64,000 bases of DNA from Paraburkholderia phosphatilytica. GTDB taxonomy: Bacteria; Pseudomonadota; Gammaproteobacteria; Burkholderiales; Burkholderiaceae. Position 1 is the first letter of the stretch. Each line of letters opens with the position of its first letter. Location: NCBI RefSeq assembly GCF_003443895.1, contig NZ_QQOA01000006.1, positions 186,001 through 250,000 of the forward strand. The letters are read 5' to 3'. Shown one piece after another: positions 7,799-17,422 of this stretch. The notes under the pieces are model-generated. The model did not search any database, had not been told where the DNA came from, and saw nothing but the letters and a program-made list of their open reading frames with translations. The position numbers and the translations under genes were made by a program.

Positions 7799-9355
7799 AT
7801 GGACCGCATCGAGCCGACGTTCAAGCGCACCGACGTCGTCGTGGTGGACGAACCCGAATACACGCCGCCGCGTAGCACGCGCTTCGCGGTCCGGCTAGGC
7901 TCGCGTCTGCGGAAGGTGGGCTCGGAACTGCGCGCCGCGTCGTTCCATCGCAAGGGCGAAATCGATTTCCGCCAGCATGTGGTGATCATTCGCACGCACG
8001 AAGAACATCTGCTGCGCGCCGATGTCATCACCGATCTCGAACTGCCGCGCTCCGGCATCTGCAATGTCGAACAGCGTGGCCGCGTCGTGCGCTTCGAGGC
8101 GCCCAACCACGAAGGTGGCCTCGAACTCTTCATCCTGAAGGCCCTTAACCGGCGAGAAGCGGCGGAGATCGTCGCGGCATTGCCCGATCGGGTCACGGCG
8201 ATGTTCGCGCCGGCGAAACTCGCGCGCAAGCGCTTCATCGACGCCATCGAACGGCAGACGCCGGTGGTCTGGGTCACGTGGACGCTGATCGCGATCAACG
8301 CGCTCGTCTTCATCGCGATGGCGAAGGCGGGCGGCGGGGTCCTGCGCGGCAATAGCGCGGTCGCGCTGCGCTTCGGCAGCAACCTCGGCTACGAGACGAT
8401 GAACGGCCAGTGGTGGCGATTGATCACGGCAACCTTCGTGCACTTCGGTTTCGCGCACGTGTTCTTCAACATGCTGGTGCTCGCGCAGGCCGGGCGTGTC
8501 GTCGAACGGCTGTTCGGCAACCTGCGCTTTCTCGCGGTCTATCTGTTCGCCGGGCTGACCGGCAGCCTGATGAGCCTGCTCGTCCATCCGCAGATCAACA
8601 GCGCCGGCGCATCGGGCGCGATCTTCGGCGTGGTCGGCGCGCTGCTCGCGTATGTGCTGCGGCATCGCAATGCGATTCCGGCGTCCATCTACACGTCGCA
8701 CTTCAAGACGACCACGGTCTTCATCGCGTACAACCTGATCGGCGGTTTCACGCACGTCGGCGTCGACAACAGCGCGCACATCGGCGGTCTGCTGGGCGGG
8801 CTCTTGATCGGCTGGCTGCTCGCGCGGCCCGTGGATGCCGACTACCGCGAGGAGCAACAGTGGACGCAGCTCGCAGTCGCGGCTGGAGCGGCCACCGTGT
8901 GCGTGGTGCTGCTCGCGTGGCCGATGCTCGCGCTGAACGGTGGCCAGGCGCGCCAGGATTCGATGCGCTACAGCGAAACGCTGATGCGCCTCGCGGCCGA
9001 CGAAGTAGAGGCGAAGGCCGATCTGAAGAAGATGGCCGGACCGTACCTGAAGCCCGACCCGCACGTCACGCCGGCCGAGCTGTCGAGCCGCATCCGCGGT
9101 CGCCTGCTGCCTGAGTGGAGCCATCTGTACGACACGCTGAACGGCTCCCCACTGCCGTCCGATCCCGCCACGCTCGCGCAGCGCCAGACGCTGCTGCATT
9201 ACTACGACGACGTGCGCCGCATGCTGCTCTGTATCGAGCAGGCCGCCGACGCGAACGCGCTGGCGGACCCGCAGCGGATTGCGCAGATTCGCAGCTATAG
9301 CGACGACGCGCGGAAGCAGCTTGTGGAGCTGAACCGTGCGCGGATGCATTTCTGA
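7799..9355 (+). CDS. Rhomboid-family intramembrane serine protease with long soluble tails
   Basis: This 518-residue protein has a cytoplasmic N-terminal region of about 150 residues, a six-helix rhomboid core (about 155-345), then a further membrane helix (about 360-382) and a C-terminal soluble domain of about 135 residues. The catalytic dyad is visible: Ser272 in GASGAIFG and His327 in SAHIGG. The rhomboid HxxxN helix (HVFFNMLVL) is also present. It should cleave transmembrane substrates. It is larger than a minimal rhomboid, and the tail domains are not recognised. Its stop is 6 bases from the convergent ADP-ribosyltransferase-like gene. Confidence 0.9.
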   Translation: MDRIEPTFKRTDVVVVDEPEYTPPRSTRFAVRLGSRLRKVGSELRAASFHRKGEIDFRQHVVIIRTHEEHLLRADVITDLELPRSGICNVEQRGRVVRFEAPNHEGGLELFILKALNRREAAEIVAALPDRVTAMFAPAKLARKRFIDAIERQTPVVWVTWTLIAINALVFIAMAKAGGGVLRGNSAVALRFGSNLGYETMNGQWWRLITATFVHFGFAHVFFNMLVLAQAGRVVERLFGNLRFLAVYLFAGLTGSLMSLLVHPQINSAGASGAIFGVVGALLAYVLRHRNAIPASIYTSHFKTTTVFIAYNLIGGFTHVGVDNSAHIGGLLGGLLIGWLLARPVDADYREEQQWTQLAVAAGAATVCVVLLAWPMLALNGGQARQDSMRYSETLMRLAADEVEAKADLKKMAGPYLKPDPHVTPAELSSRIRGRLLPEWSHLYDTLNGSPLPSDPATLAQRQTLLHYYDDVRRMLLCIEQAADANALADPQRIAQIRSYSDDARKQLVELNRARMHF

Positions 9356-9361
9356 CGTTCT

Positions 9362-12055
9362 TCAATATCCGACCCACCAGGGAACGGCGGTGAGTTCGGC
9401 ATAGTTCGGTATGCCAGGATGAACCACTTCCGATTGTCCCGAGTGGATGTTTTTCGCGACGGTGGCATCGGTAACAGGCACTTCGGTGAGGCGAACGCCG
9501 ATACGAGGCTTTTCGCCGGGTTCCGTCGGTGGCCGCACGGCGACTTCGTCGACGCGAAACACGGTGTTGGGCCGAAACAGCCACTCGGCTTCATCGTCCG
9601 CCCGCGTATTGATCCCCGGGATGAATGGCTTCGCACTGAGGGCACGAATGTCGTAAATGGCGATTGCGCCCTGGTTCGAACCGGCCGTTGCTCCGCCCTC
9701 CCATAGCGAATTTTGCGCAAAGTCCCTGCCGCTCGACGCGGACATGAAGGCCGGGCTGTTCGTCACCAGATCGCCTGGTTTGAACTGGTTCGAATACTGG
9801 AGCGGTACATCCGCCACCCGAATCAGGTGCACATCCTGCGTTGACGGAGGCGGCAGGAGGCTCAATGCATCCGTCAGATTCTTCACGTCCGCGTCCATGC
9901 CGGGATAGGGTGTGTGCCCGTACAGCGCTCGGTTCAGATCATAGTTCTTGTCACCGGTCGAACCCGAGCCCGAACTCGAACCCGGCGAAGTGTCACTCCC
10001 GACATCGACGTACGACCAGCCTTTGAGCGCTTTCTGCTGTGCGGGCGACAGGTTGGCGAATGCAGTCCGATACTGGCTTACGTAATTCGGATCGCTAATG
10101 AACTGGTTGGAATCGGACGCCCAGTTGTCTACCTCCAGCGCGGTTTGCAGCGCCGGCGATATTGGCGGCGCCGAAGATGTGCCCGGCTGCATCATGCCGC
10201 CCCTGAGACCTGGAAGGCTGTGGACTTGCCACTGGTTGTTCGAATCCAGACTGAGGGGATAGGAGGGCCGCCACGGATTGTCCCGATCGTAGGCCCACCA
10301 CGTCGAATCGTCCTTGTCGTGGCGCACGGGATAGACGTCGTCGCCGATCTTGACGTAGTGCTGGCCGCCTTCGCCGGTCAATGTGCCACCTTCGCCCGGA
10401 CGATTGCCGGGAGCCGGCCTCAGCGAACCCGGTTTGACATCGACGGCGTAGTCTCGCGGAACGAGCATCGGACGCCCGGCAATGCGCTGCTGTATGCCGA
10501 CATGAGCGACGGCAGGCGCCAGCGGCGCGGCCTGTCCGCCGACATCCGCCGCACCCGACGCGATTGCCGTGCCGATCGCCTTGCCTGTATCGGCGAGTTC
10601 GTCGATATTTTTCACCGCCAGTTTGAACAGGTTGGCCCGCGAAGCCACCCGGCCAGGGACAGCAGTGGGATCGATCACGAGGCTGAGCAGATTCGACGCC
10701 ACGTCGACGCCCAGACGAGCGCTGGGCGATAGGGTCGAACGCTCGTCGAGCGCTGACGTCAACGGCGCCAATGGCGTCATTCCGAGCAGGAACCGCGCGG
10801 TTCCCTCCAGGATCTGTCCGGCAACGCGCTTCGCGCGTTCCTCGGGGGTGATCGACTGGTGCTTCTCCGTGGCGTCCTTCAGGATGGCGTTATAACGCCC
10901 CGCCAGGTCGTGCACGTAGTCAGGGCCGGCCGGAGGTAGATCGTTCAGGATGTCCTGGTAGCGCTTCGGTCCGCCTACTCCGTAGCTGTTGAGCTTGCTT
11001 GCCGCTTCGCCTTGCCATCGGGAAAGCTTGTCGCGCAGCGCCGGGTCGACCTGCATGCGCTGCGTGAAGGCAAGCATGCGCCGGTCCGCGAACGCATCCT
11101 GTCCTCTGCCCGGATTGGACGTATACAGCTGGCGGGCGATCAGTTCGTAGCGCTTGCCCGGATCGTTCACGATGGCATCGGCTTCCTTGAGCATCCGGTC
11201 GACGTCGTCGTCAGCCTCTTTCCACTCCGCGGACTGCTGCGCGCGATGTGTGTCGATCGCAGTTGAAATCCGCGCCTGCAGATTGTGCTTGAGCGTTACT
11301 GCTGCCTTGAAGGTGCTCTCCCGTCCCTGTGGCGTGGTCGCGGTCATGAAGTCGTTGCGCATCCGGGCAAGCTGGCTGACGTCGAATTCGCGAGCCTTGT
11401 CCAGATAGCCTGCGCCGACGGGCGTATTGAACGTCGCCATCACGCGTTCGAGCGGATCGTTGATGGCCCGGTTGCATTCCTTGCGGATCGCGTCCTCGAG
11501 CGTCTGATATTGCCGGTCGATTTCGTGGCATCCTTCGCTGGTCGCCATCCGGTAGGCGCTGTTGAAGGTTGCGGCGCTCGCCGCATAGAACGTGGATTCG
11601 CTTGCCGGTAGCGCGGCGAGCTGATCGAGGATACTGCTGGAACGCTGTTCGAATCTCGCGACTTCGTGCGGATAGCCGGTGAAATCCTGCTCCGTCGCGT
11701 CCGTGAGCTTCTGCGCGTTGCTGGTGTCGTTCGCGTACATCGATACGTCGGGCCGGCCGTTTGGCTGCGTCTGTATCTGGTAGGTCCGGGAGAGGTGATC
11801 GAGTTCCTGCGTGGTGACGCCGGAGAGTGGCCCACCCTCCGCCGGGCGCTGTGCGGGCGGTCCGGATGGCGGGCGTTGATCGCGCTGGATCTGGGTCGAT
11901 TGAGATGGCGCGGGCTGCGTCGCGCTGCGCACAGAAGCGGTGCCGGGCGATCGTAAAGGTTGAGATGGACCCGGACGGGGCTGTCCTGATGCGTCCAGGC
12001 TGGCTGGACAGTCGTCATACTGCGCGGATGAGTCATTGACCGGCGAGAGGTCCAT
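9362..12055 (-). CDS. Large putative secreted toxin/effector with C-terminal ADP-ribosyltransferase domain
   Basis: This 897-residue protein starts behind GGAG. Residues 1-80 are Pro/Ser/Gln-rich and disordered, like an effector secretion leader. About 80-430 is a long helical region. About 563-615 is a small module (YVKIGDDVYPVR; NPWRPSYPLSL) of a kind I associate with large Pseudomonas/Burkholderia toxins. The C-terminal domain has an R-S-E mono-ADP-ribosyltransferase signature: R746 in HLIRVAD, S772-A-S774 in FMSASS, and E822-x-E824 in EAEWLF followed by NTVFRV. E-x-E suggests arginine specificity. There is no Sec signal and no adjacent secretion genes or immunity protein. Catalytic call is good; secretion route is inference. 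Confidence 0.72.
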   Translation of the reverse strand: MDLSPVNDSSAQYDDCPASLDASGQPRPGPSQPLRSPGTASVRSATQPAPSQSTQIQRDQRPPSGPPAQRPAEGGPLSGVTTQELDHLSRTYQIQTQPNGRPDVSMYANDTSNAQKLTDATEQDFTGYPHEVARFEQRSSSILDQLAALPASESTFYAASAATFNSAYRMATSEGCHEIDRQYQTLEDAIRKECNRAINDPLERVMATFNTPVGAGYLDKAREFDVSQLARMRNDFMTATTPQGRESTFKAAVTLKHNLQARISTAIDTHRAQQSAEWKEADDDVDRMLKEADAIVNDPGKRYELIARQLYTSNPGRGQDAFADRRMLAFTQRMQVDPALRDKLSRWQGEAASKLNSYGVGGPKRYQDILNDLPPAGPDYVHDLAGRYNAILKDATEKHQSITPEERAKRVAGQILEGTARFLLGMTPLAPLTSALDERSTLSPSARLGVDVASNLLSLVIDPTAVPGRVASRANLFKLAVKNIDELADTGKAIGTAIASGAADVGGQAAPLAPAVAHVGIQQRIAGRPMLVPRDYAVDVKPGSLRPAPGNRPGEGGTLTGEGGQHYVKIGDDVYPVRHDKDDSTWWAYDRDNPWRPSYPLSLDSNNQWQVHSLPGLRGGMMQPGTSSAPPISPALQTALEVDNWASDSNQFISDPNYVSQYRTAFANLSPAQQKALKGWSYVDVGSDTSPGSSSGSGSTGDKNYDLNRALYGHTPYPGMDADVKNLTDALSLLPPPSTQDVHLIRVADVPLQYSNQFKPGDLVTNSPAFMSASSGRDFAQNSLWEGGATAGSNQGAIAIYDIRALSAKPFIPGINTRADDEAEWLFRPNTVFRVDEVAVRPPTEPGEKPRIGVRLTEVPVTDATVAKNIHSGQSEVVHPGIPNYAELTAVPWWVGY

Positions 12056-12177
12056 AACGATTGCTCCAGGATAGTCGGGAGGCGCGTTCGGCCTGGTTGC
12101 CCATGCATCCAGCCGTCACGAACCCATCCTCTACCCTGTGGTGTCGCGTCGGGTGGTATCGCCGCACCACGCCGCGC

Positions 12178-13548
12178 TCAACGCGCCTCCGCCTTCGCCG
12201 CGCCCGCCATCATCTGCCCCATGTCGCTCAGATGCACGCGAACGAAACCGACGTGCTCGCGCAGCACGTAGAACGCGTCGGCATAGGCGAGCGGCATCTT
12301 CATCTGGTTGATCGACGCTTCGATCCGGTCCAGTTCCGCGAGCAGCTCCGCGCGTTCCTGCGACGTGGTGTGATCGAGCGCGTGGCGTTCGATCGCGATC
12401 AGCGCGCCGTAGTAGCGGTAGATGCGCGAGCGCACGCGCCAGCGGAACATCGCGGGAATCAGCCGCAAGCCCGGCACGAGCAGCACCGCCACCGGCAACA
12501 GCAGCACGAGCAGACGGTCGGTGACGGTCGCGAGCCAGAACGGCAGCAGGCGGTACAGGAAGCTCTTGCCCGACTTGTAGTAGCGCGTCGCGTCCTCGCT
12601 GATCGGGAATTCGTGTGCGATCGGCGCGGGGAACTGGCTCGCGCGCTGCAACAGGCTCGCGCGGCTGTGCACTTCCTGCGCAGCCTCGATGATCAGATCG
12701 GAGATCGCCGGATGCAGCGTCGGCCGCGCGACGATCTCGACCGTCGGGCTGATCAGGTGGATCGTCTCGCGCGGGATTCTGCGTTGCAGGTCGAGCACGC
12801 CCGGCGGCAGATCGATCTCGTCGAGATATGGGAAGAGCCGCGTGTACGCGTCCGCTTCGTCGAAGTTCATCACCGAGATGCCGGGAATCGTGACGAGGCG
12901 CAGGATTAGCGCGCGCGTGGCCGAATCGCCGCTCAGGAGCGCCGCATCGACCTTGCCTTCGACGAGCGCCGTAGCGGCCTGCAGGCCGTCGAGCGGCAGC
13001 AGCTGGGTATCGCCGCCCGGCGTGATGCCGTTCGCTTCGAGCAGGTTCAGCGCGAGCCGCCGCGTGCCGCTGCCTTCGCGGCCCACCGCGATGCGCTTGC
13101 CCTCGAGCTCCGAGAGCTGCGTGATGCCGCTGCCGTGATAGAACACGACGATCGGCACATAGAACACGCTGCCGAGCGACATCAGCGACGACACGTCGAT
13201 GTCGTCCGCCACGCCGCCCTGCACGAGCGCGATGTCGACATGACTCTTTGGATCGAGCAGGCGTTTCAGATTCTGCACCGAGCCGTCGGATTCGAGCACC
13301 TTCAGCTTCACGCCGTTGCGCGCGAGGATCTTGCGGTATTCGTCGGCGACCTGCATGAACGAGCTGTCGCGCGGGCCGGCGCTCATCGTGATGGTGTGAG
13401 GCGGCGCGGGGTCGATCAGCCAGATCGCGGCGGCCACCGCGAGCGCGAACAGCACGATGATGGGCACGGACGTGACGGCGAGATCGCGCCACACCGGATG
13501 TGCGTGGTCCTGCAGAAAGTTCGGACGATGCGGGCGATATTTTTTCAT
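12178..13548 (-). CDS. TAXI-family (TRAP transporter) solute receptor, membrane-anchored
   Basis: This 456-residue protein has an N-terminal membrane helix (about 23-45), a TAXI-type periplasmic receptor domain (ITMSAGPRDSSF; VDIALVQGGVADDI; KRIAVGREGSGTRRLA) to about 330, then two hydrophobic segments near 360-400 and a soluble helical tail. Typical TAXI receptors are about 320 residues and soluble, so the C-terminal membrane part makes this a tethered subtype. No TRAP permease genes are nearby. It may therefore act as a sensor or pair with a distant permease. Start at 13548 follows GGACGG; the longer open frame upstream is rejected. Confidence 0.82.
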   Translation of the reverse strand: MKKYRPHRPNFLQDHAHPVWRDLAVTSVPIIVLFALAVAAAIWLIDPAPPHTITMSAGPRDSSFMQVADEYRKILARNGVKLKVLESDGSVQNLKRLLDPKSHVDIALVQGGVADDIDVSSLMSLGSVFYVPIVVFYHGSGITQLSELEGKRIAVGREGSGTRRLALNLLEANGITPGGDTQLLPLDGLQAATALVEGKVDAALLSGDSATRALILRLVTIPGISVMNFDEADAYTRLFPYLDEIDLPPGVLDLQRRIPRETIHLISPTVEIVARPTLHPAISDLIIEAAQEVHSRASLLQRASQFPAPIAHEFPISEDATRYYKSGKSFLYRLLPFWLATVTDRLLVLLLPVAVLLVPGLRLIPAMFRWRVRSRIYRYYGALIAIERHALDHTTSQERAELLAELDRIEASINQMKMPLAYADAFYVLREHVGFVRVHLSDMGQMMAGAAKAEAR

Positions 13549-13703
13549 GGCGGTCCGTCCGGAAAGTCGCGTCGACACCGCTGCGCCGTGAGCTTCCCGA
13601 AAGCTGGCCGGCGCAGCGCATGGCCTTCGCAGCAAGAGTACACCGGGATCGTGACTCGCTTCGCCGCGTGGCCCGAAACGCTACCCGAAACGCCGCCGTC
13701 GAT

Positions 13704-14513
13704 TCAATGTTTCGTCTTCGACGTCGCGCTGCGCCTCCCCTGCAGTTCGAGTTCGATCCAGGTCGGCGCGTGGTCGCTCGCCTGCGGGAGGTCGCGCACC
13801 CACGTGTCGACGCCCGCGTCGCGCAGCTTCGGCGCGAGCGCGCGATTGAGCAGCAGATGATCGATGCGCAGTCCCGAATTGGTCTGCCAGTGGTGGCGGA
13901 AGTAGTCCCAGAAAGTGTAGACGCGTTCGTCCGCGTAAATCTCGCGGATCGCGTCGGTCCAACCCTGTTCGATGAGCGCCGCATAACGCTCGCGGCTCTC
14001 CGGTTGCAGCAGCGCGTCTTTCAGCCACGAGCGGGTGTTGTAGATGTCCTCGTCGGTGGGCACGACGTTGTAGTCGCCCGCGAGTACCACCGGATGTTCG
14101 CTGTCGATGAGCGTCTTCGCATGCGCGACGAAGCAGTCGAACCACGCAAGCTTGTAGTCGAACTTCGGCCCCGGCTGCGGGTTGCCGTTCGGCAGATACA
14201 GGCACGCAACCAGCAGCCCGTTGACTGCCGCTTCGAGGTAGCGCGCGTGCGTGTCGTCCTCGAAGCCGGGCAGCGCGCGGCGCGCGACCACCGGCTCCAC
14301 GCCTTTGCCGAGGATCGCGACGCCATTCCACGATGCCTGGCCTTGCCATACCGCGCCGTAGCCGGCCTTCTCCAGTTCCGCGGCGGGAAACCGGTCGTTC
14401 GGCGCTTTCAGTTCCTGCAGACAGGCGATGTCGGGCGATTCGCGTTCGAGCCATTCGAGCAGGCCGCTCAACCGCGAACGGATGCCGTTGATGTTGAAGG
14501 TCGCAATCTTCAA
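13704..14513 (-). CDS. xthA: Exodeoxyribonuclease III (AP endonuclease family)
   Basis: This 269-residue exonuclease III/EEP-fold enzyme begins at a TTG (LKIATFNINGIRSR) behind GAGG; longer starts add unrelated Arg/Pro-rich residues. Motifs: FNINGIRSR, CLQELKA (metal-binding Glu), LPNGNP, AGDYNVVPTDEDIYN (catalytic Asp/Asn), RIDHLLL and the terminal SDHAPTW (Asp-His). It acts at abasic sites and on 3' blocked ends in base-excision repair. It stands alone; the next gene upstream on this strand encodes a response regulator. Confidence 0.93.
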   Translation of the reverse strand: MKIATFNINGIRSRLSGLLEWLERESPDIACLQELKAPNDRFPAAELEKAGYGAVWQGQASWNGVAILGKGVEPVVARRALPGFEDDTHARYLEAAVNGLLVACLYLPNGNPQPGPKFDYKLAWFDCFVAHAKTLIDSEHPVVLAGDYNVVPTDEDIYNTRSWLKDALLQPESRERYAALIEQGWTDAIREIYADERVYTFWDYFRHHWQTNSGLRIDHLLLNRALAPKLRDAGVDTWVRDLPQASDHAPTWIELELQGRRSATSKTKH

Positions 14514-14688
14514 TGGGCGCCTCGGGGCGGGCAATCGATGTGGAGGCCGATGCGGAGCATGGGCCAGGACGATACGGCCGAAATGACGATACGGACGCGA
14601 CTTCCGCAATCATCATGCCGTCGTCAAGGCCTTGCAAGCTGCGGACCGTCCGGTCCGTCGAGCGCCCGACAAAGATCGTCGCGCCACC

Positions 14689-15408
14689 TCACGCCGCGTG
14701 CTGCTCCCCATCCGGCACGAACACATAGCCGCGGCTGCGCACCGTCTGGATGAAGCGCGGCGTCGACGGGTTCACCTCGAGAATGCGCCGCAGCCGCCAC
14801 ACCTGCACGTCGATGCCGCGGTCGGTGTGCTGCTCGCCGGGTCCGTGCAGCAGTTCGAGCAACCGTTCGCGCGCGAGCGTGCGCATCGGATGATTGACGA
14901 AAATCTTCAGCAGCGCGAATTCTCCCGGAGAAAGCGGCAGTTCGCCGGCCTCGCGCAGCAGCGTGCGCGAACGGAAATCCAGCGTGAAGCGGCCGAACGA
15001 AAACGGCTCGCGCTGCTCGGGCGCCGCGGCGGATGGCTGCGCGTTGCGCCGGCGCAGGATCGCCTTCGCGCGGGCCAGCAGCTCGCGCGGATTGAACGGC
15101 TTGCCGAGGTAATCGTCGGCGCCGAGCTCAAGCCCGATGATGCGGTCGACATCGTCGGTGCGCGCGGTCAGCATGATCACCGGAATGTCGTCGCCGGCCG
15201 CGCGCAGGCGGGACAGCGCGGTGAGGCCGTCGGTGCCGGGCATCATCTGGTCGAGCACGATCAGGTCCGGGCGCTCGAGCTCCAGCCGGTGCGTGAGCGA
15301 GGTGGCATCGTGCAGCACCGATACTTCGATGCCCTCGCGTTTGAGGAACGTGCGCAGCAACTCGCGCAGTTCGAAGTCGTCGTCGACAACAAGGATCTGC
15401 ATGGACAT
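14689..15408 (-). CDS. OmpR/PhoB-type response regulator (orphan)
   Basis: This 239-residue protein has a receiver domain (D10/D11, phosphoacceptor D53 in IVLDQMMPG, lysine in GKPF) and a C-terminal winged helix (LTLDFRSR-like start near 140; QVWRLRRILEVNP; VRSRGYVF). The receiver looks fully competent. No kinase gene lies next to it, so its partner is elsewhere. Start at 15408 (MSMQ) or 15402 (MQ) cannot be separated; neither has a strong ribosome-binding site. Confidence 0.92.
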   Translation of the reverse strand: MSMQILVVDDDFELRELLRTFLKREGIEVSVLHDATSLTHRLELERPDLIVLDQMMPGTDGLTALSRLRAAGDDIPVIMLTARTDDVDRIIGLELGADDYLGKPFNPRELLARAKAILRRRNAQPSAAAPEQREPFSFGRFTLDFRSRTLLREAGELPLSPGEFALLKIFVNHPMRTLARERLLELLHGPGEQHTDRGIDVQVWRLRRILEVNPSTPRFIQTVRSRGYVFVPDGEQHAA

Positions 15409-15746
15409 GGCGGGCCGTCTTCAGCGTGAGGTTGAGAAAGAGGGCGCCGCCGGCGGAGGGTCCGACTGCATCGAGCTGCGGCACCGATGATGGCTTGAAC
15501 GCGTCGGCGCGCGAAATCCGTCGCGAAAGTCGCGGGTTGCTTCGCGTTTTTCTAAAGAGGCGGCACGCAAAGCCGTATGTTCAGGTGCAGCGAAAGGCCG
15601 CGAAATACGAAGGAAATCGCCGCGTAAGCGCGACGTAGGCCGCGCCGGACGGCTACAATCGCCTGATGATCGCGTGGCGTGCCCCGGGACTTGCCCCCGG
15701 CGTGCCGCGCGAGCGCATCCAACCATCGAACGAACAGGGAGACGGC
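15409..15746. other. Intergenic region between response regulator and LysE exporter
   Basis: This 338-base gap separates divergent genes and must hold both promoters. I see no convincing gene, RNA or strong palindrome in it. The AGGGA ribosome-binding site of the LysE gene lies at its right end. Confidence 0.5.
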
Positions 15747-16373
15747 ATGTTCGAACTTTCCACCCTGACCACCTTCGTGGCGGTCGTGCTGGGACTCTTC
15801 GTGATTCCCGGGCCGGCGGTGCTGCTGGTGTTGACGCGCACCGTGCAGGGCGGCCGCAAGACCGGCATCCTGACGGGGCTCGGCATCGCGAGCGGGGATT
15901 TCGTGCATGCGCTGTGCGCGGCGGTGGGGCTGTCGGCGCTCTTGATGACGTCGGCGCTGGCGTTCAACGTCGTGAAGATCGTGGGTGCGTGCTATCTGGT
16001 GTATCTGGGCATCAAGGCGCTGCGCGAGCCGCCGGCCGACCCGACGCTGCCGAAGGTGGCCGCGGTGTCGGCGTCGCGAGCGTTCTGGCAGGCCATTCCG
16101 GCCGAAGTGCTGAACCCGAAGACGGCGCTGTTCTTTCTCGCGTTTCTGCCGCAGTTCGTGCACCCCGAGCGCGGCTCGACGTTCCTGCAGTTCGCGGCGC
16201 TCGGCCTCATTTTCGTCGCGCTGAGCGCGCTGTATACGACGCTGATCGTGGTGTCGATCCGCCCGCTCGGGCGCATCGTCAAACGGGTGAGGTGGCTGAG
16301 CCGCTGGCAAGGAAAGATCGTCGGCACGATCTTCATTTCGCTGGGGCTGAAGGTGGCGACCCAGCACCGCTGA
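15747..16373 (+). CDS. LysE/RhtB-family amino-acid exporter
   Basis: This 208-residue inner-membrane protein has about six transmembrane helices. It carries the family signature near the N-terminus (LGLFVIPGPAVLLVLTRTVQ) and the mid-protein NPKTALFFLAFLPQFV motif. It should export amino acids or homoserine lactone-like molecules by proton antiport. The frame is open back to 15666, but AGGGA at 15736-15740 and the family N-terminus fix the start at 15747. One of three LysE-type genes in the window; substrate unknown. Confidence 0.9.
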   Translation: MFELSTLTTFVAVVLGLFVIPGPAVLLVLTRTVQGGRKTGILTGLGIASGDFVHALCAAVGLSALLMTSALAFNVVKIVGACYLVYLGIKALREPPADPTLPKVAAVSASRAFWQAIPAEVLNPKTALFFLAFLPQFVHPERGSTFLQFAALGLIFVALSALYTTLIVVSIRPLGRIVKRVRWLSRWQGKIVGTIFISLGLKVATQHR

Positions 16374-16444
16374 ACCACGCGGCTCGTGGACTCGGGCGTG
16401 TCCGGCAGATGCAGGCGGCCCGTTTGCGCGACGCGTTCCGCTAG

Positions 16445-16675
16445 CTAGTGGCGGCGCGACGGCCGCTGTTCCGGTTCGACGCAGGGCAGCGATTGCCAGA
16501 TCCGGTCGCGCGGTTCGCCCAGCAGCACGCGCGAGAACTCGCCGCCGCAGGCCATGCAACGATAGTGCTCGACCGCGGTGATACCGCGCAGTTCGCCGAC
16601 GCCGAGCAGCGCGAAGCCGTCGCGCTGATTGGCTGACGAAGTACCGTCGAGGGTAAGGCAGGCACACAGGTTCAC
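16445..16675 (-). CDS. Small zinc-ribbon-like protein (76 aa, GTG start)
   Basis: This 76-residue protein starts at a GTG behind a strong GGAGGGA (16681-16688). It has an N-terminal Cys-x-Cys (CACL) and a C-x2-C knuckle (HYRCMACGGEF), which together could bind one zinc. No further domain is recognised. It is transcribed away from the second LysE gene on the other strand. The strong ribosome-binding site and Cys pattern support a real gene; function unknown. Confidence 0.6.
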   Translation of the reverse strand: MNLCACLTLDGTSSANQRDGFALLGVGELRGITAVEHYRCMACGGEFSRVLLGEPRDRIWQSLPCVEPEQRPSRRH

Positions 16676-16783
16676 GTTGCTTCCCTCCGGCGCGCGAAGA
16701 GTCGAGGTCAGGACGACGTTTCTGTTTTTATATTGCAGAACAGCAATACCGGCAAGCCCATTATTGACCCAGGGAGAACCCGT

Positions 16784-17422
16784 ATGTCCGCTAGCGCCGC
16801 TGTTTTCGCCATCCTTTTCGCACTGTTATTGGGCGCAATGATTCCCGGGCCGAGCTTCGTGCTGGTCGCGCGCAACGCGGTCGGGCTGTCGCGCGTCGAC
16901 GGACTTGCCACCGCGGCCGGCATGGGCATCGGCGGCATCGTGTTCGGCGGCGTCGCGCTGGCGGGGCTGTACACGGTGCTGCTTGCGGTGGAATGGCTGT
17001 ATATCGCGCTGAAGATTGCCGGCGGCGTGTACCTGCTGGTGCTCGCGCTGCGGTTCTGGCGCGGCGCGTCGCGCCCGTTCAGCATGACCGACACCGGCGG
17101 CCGCGGCGGGGCCAATGCGCGCCGCTCGTTCGCGGTCGGCCTGTCGACCCAGCTCAGCAACCCGAAAACCGCGATCTGGTACGGCAGTATCTTCGTCGCG
17201 CTGCTGCCGCATCATCCGCCGCTCTGGTGCTACTTCGCGCTGCCGCCGCTCGTGTTCGTCGTCGAGGCGGGCTGGTATACGTTCGTCGCGCTGTGTTTTT
17301 CGAGCCGCGCGCCGCGCGAGGTCTACCTGCGCGCGAAGAAGTGGGTCGACCGCCTCGCCGCGGGCGTGATCGCGACGCTCGGCCTGCGGCTGATCCTCAC
17401 CGCGAACCGCGCGGGCCTCTGA
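16784..17422 (+). CDS. LysE/RhtB-family amino-acid exporter
   Basis: This 212-residue protein has about six transmembrane helices, the N-terminal signature LLGAMIPGPSFVLVARNAVG, and LSTQLSNPKTAIWYGSIFVALLP at the second conserved region. Start at 16784 follows AGGGAG; the upstream open frame is not conserved-looking. It is distinct from the copy at 15747-16373 and ends in a clear terminator. Exported substrate cannot be told from sequence. Confidence 0.9.
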   Translation: MSASAAVFAILFALLLGAMIPGPSFVLVARNAVGLSRVDGLATAAGMGIGGIVFGGVALAGLYTVLLAVEWLYIALKIAGGVYLLVLALRFWRGASRPFSMTDTGGRGGANARRSFAVGLSTQLSNPKTAIWYGSIFVALLPHHPPLWCYFALPPLVFVVEAGWYTFVALCFSSRAPREVYLRAKKWVDRLAAGVIATLGLRLILTANRAGL

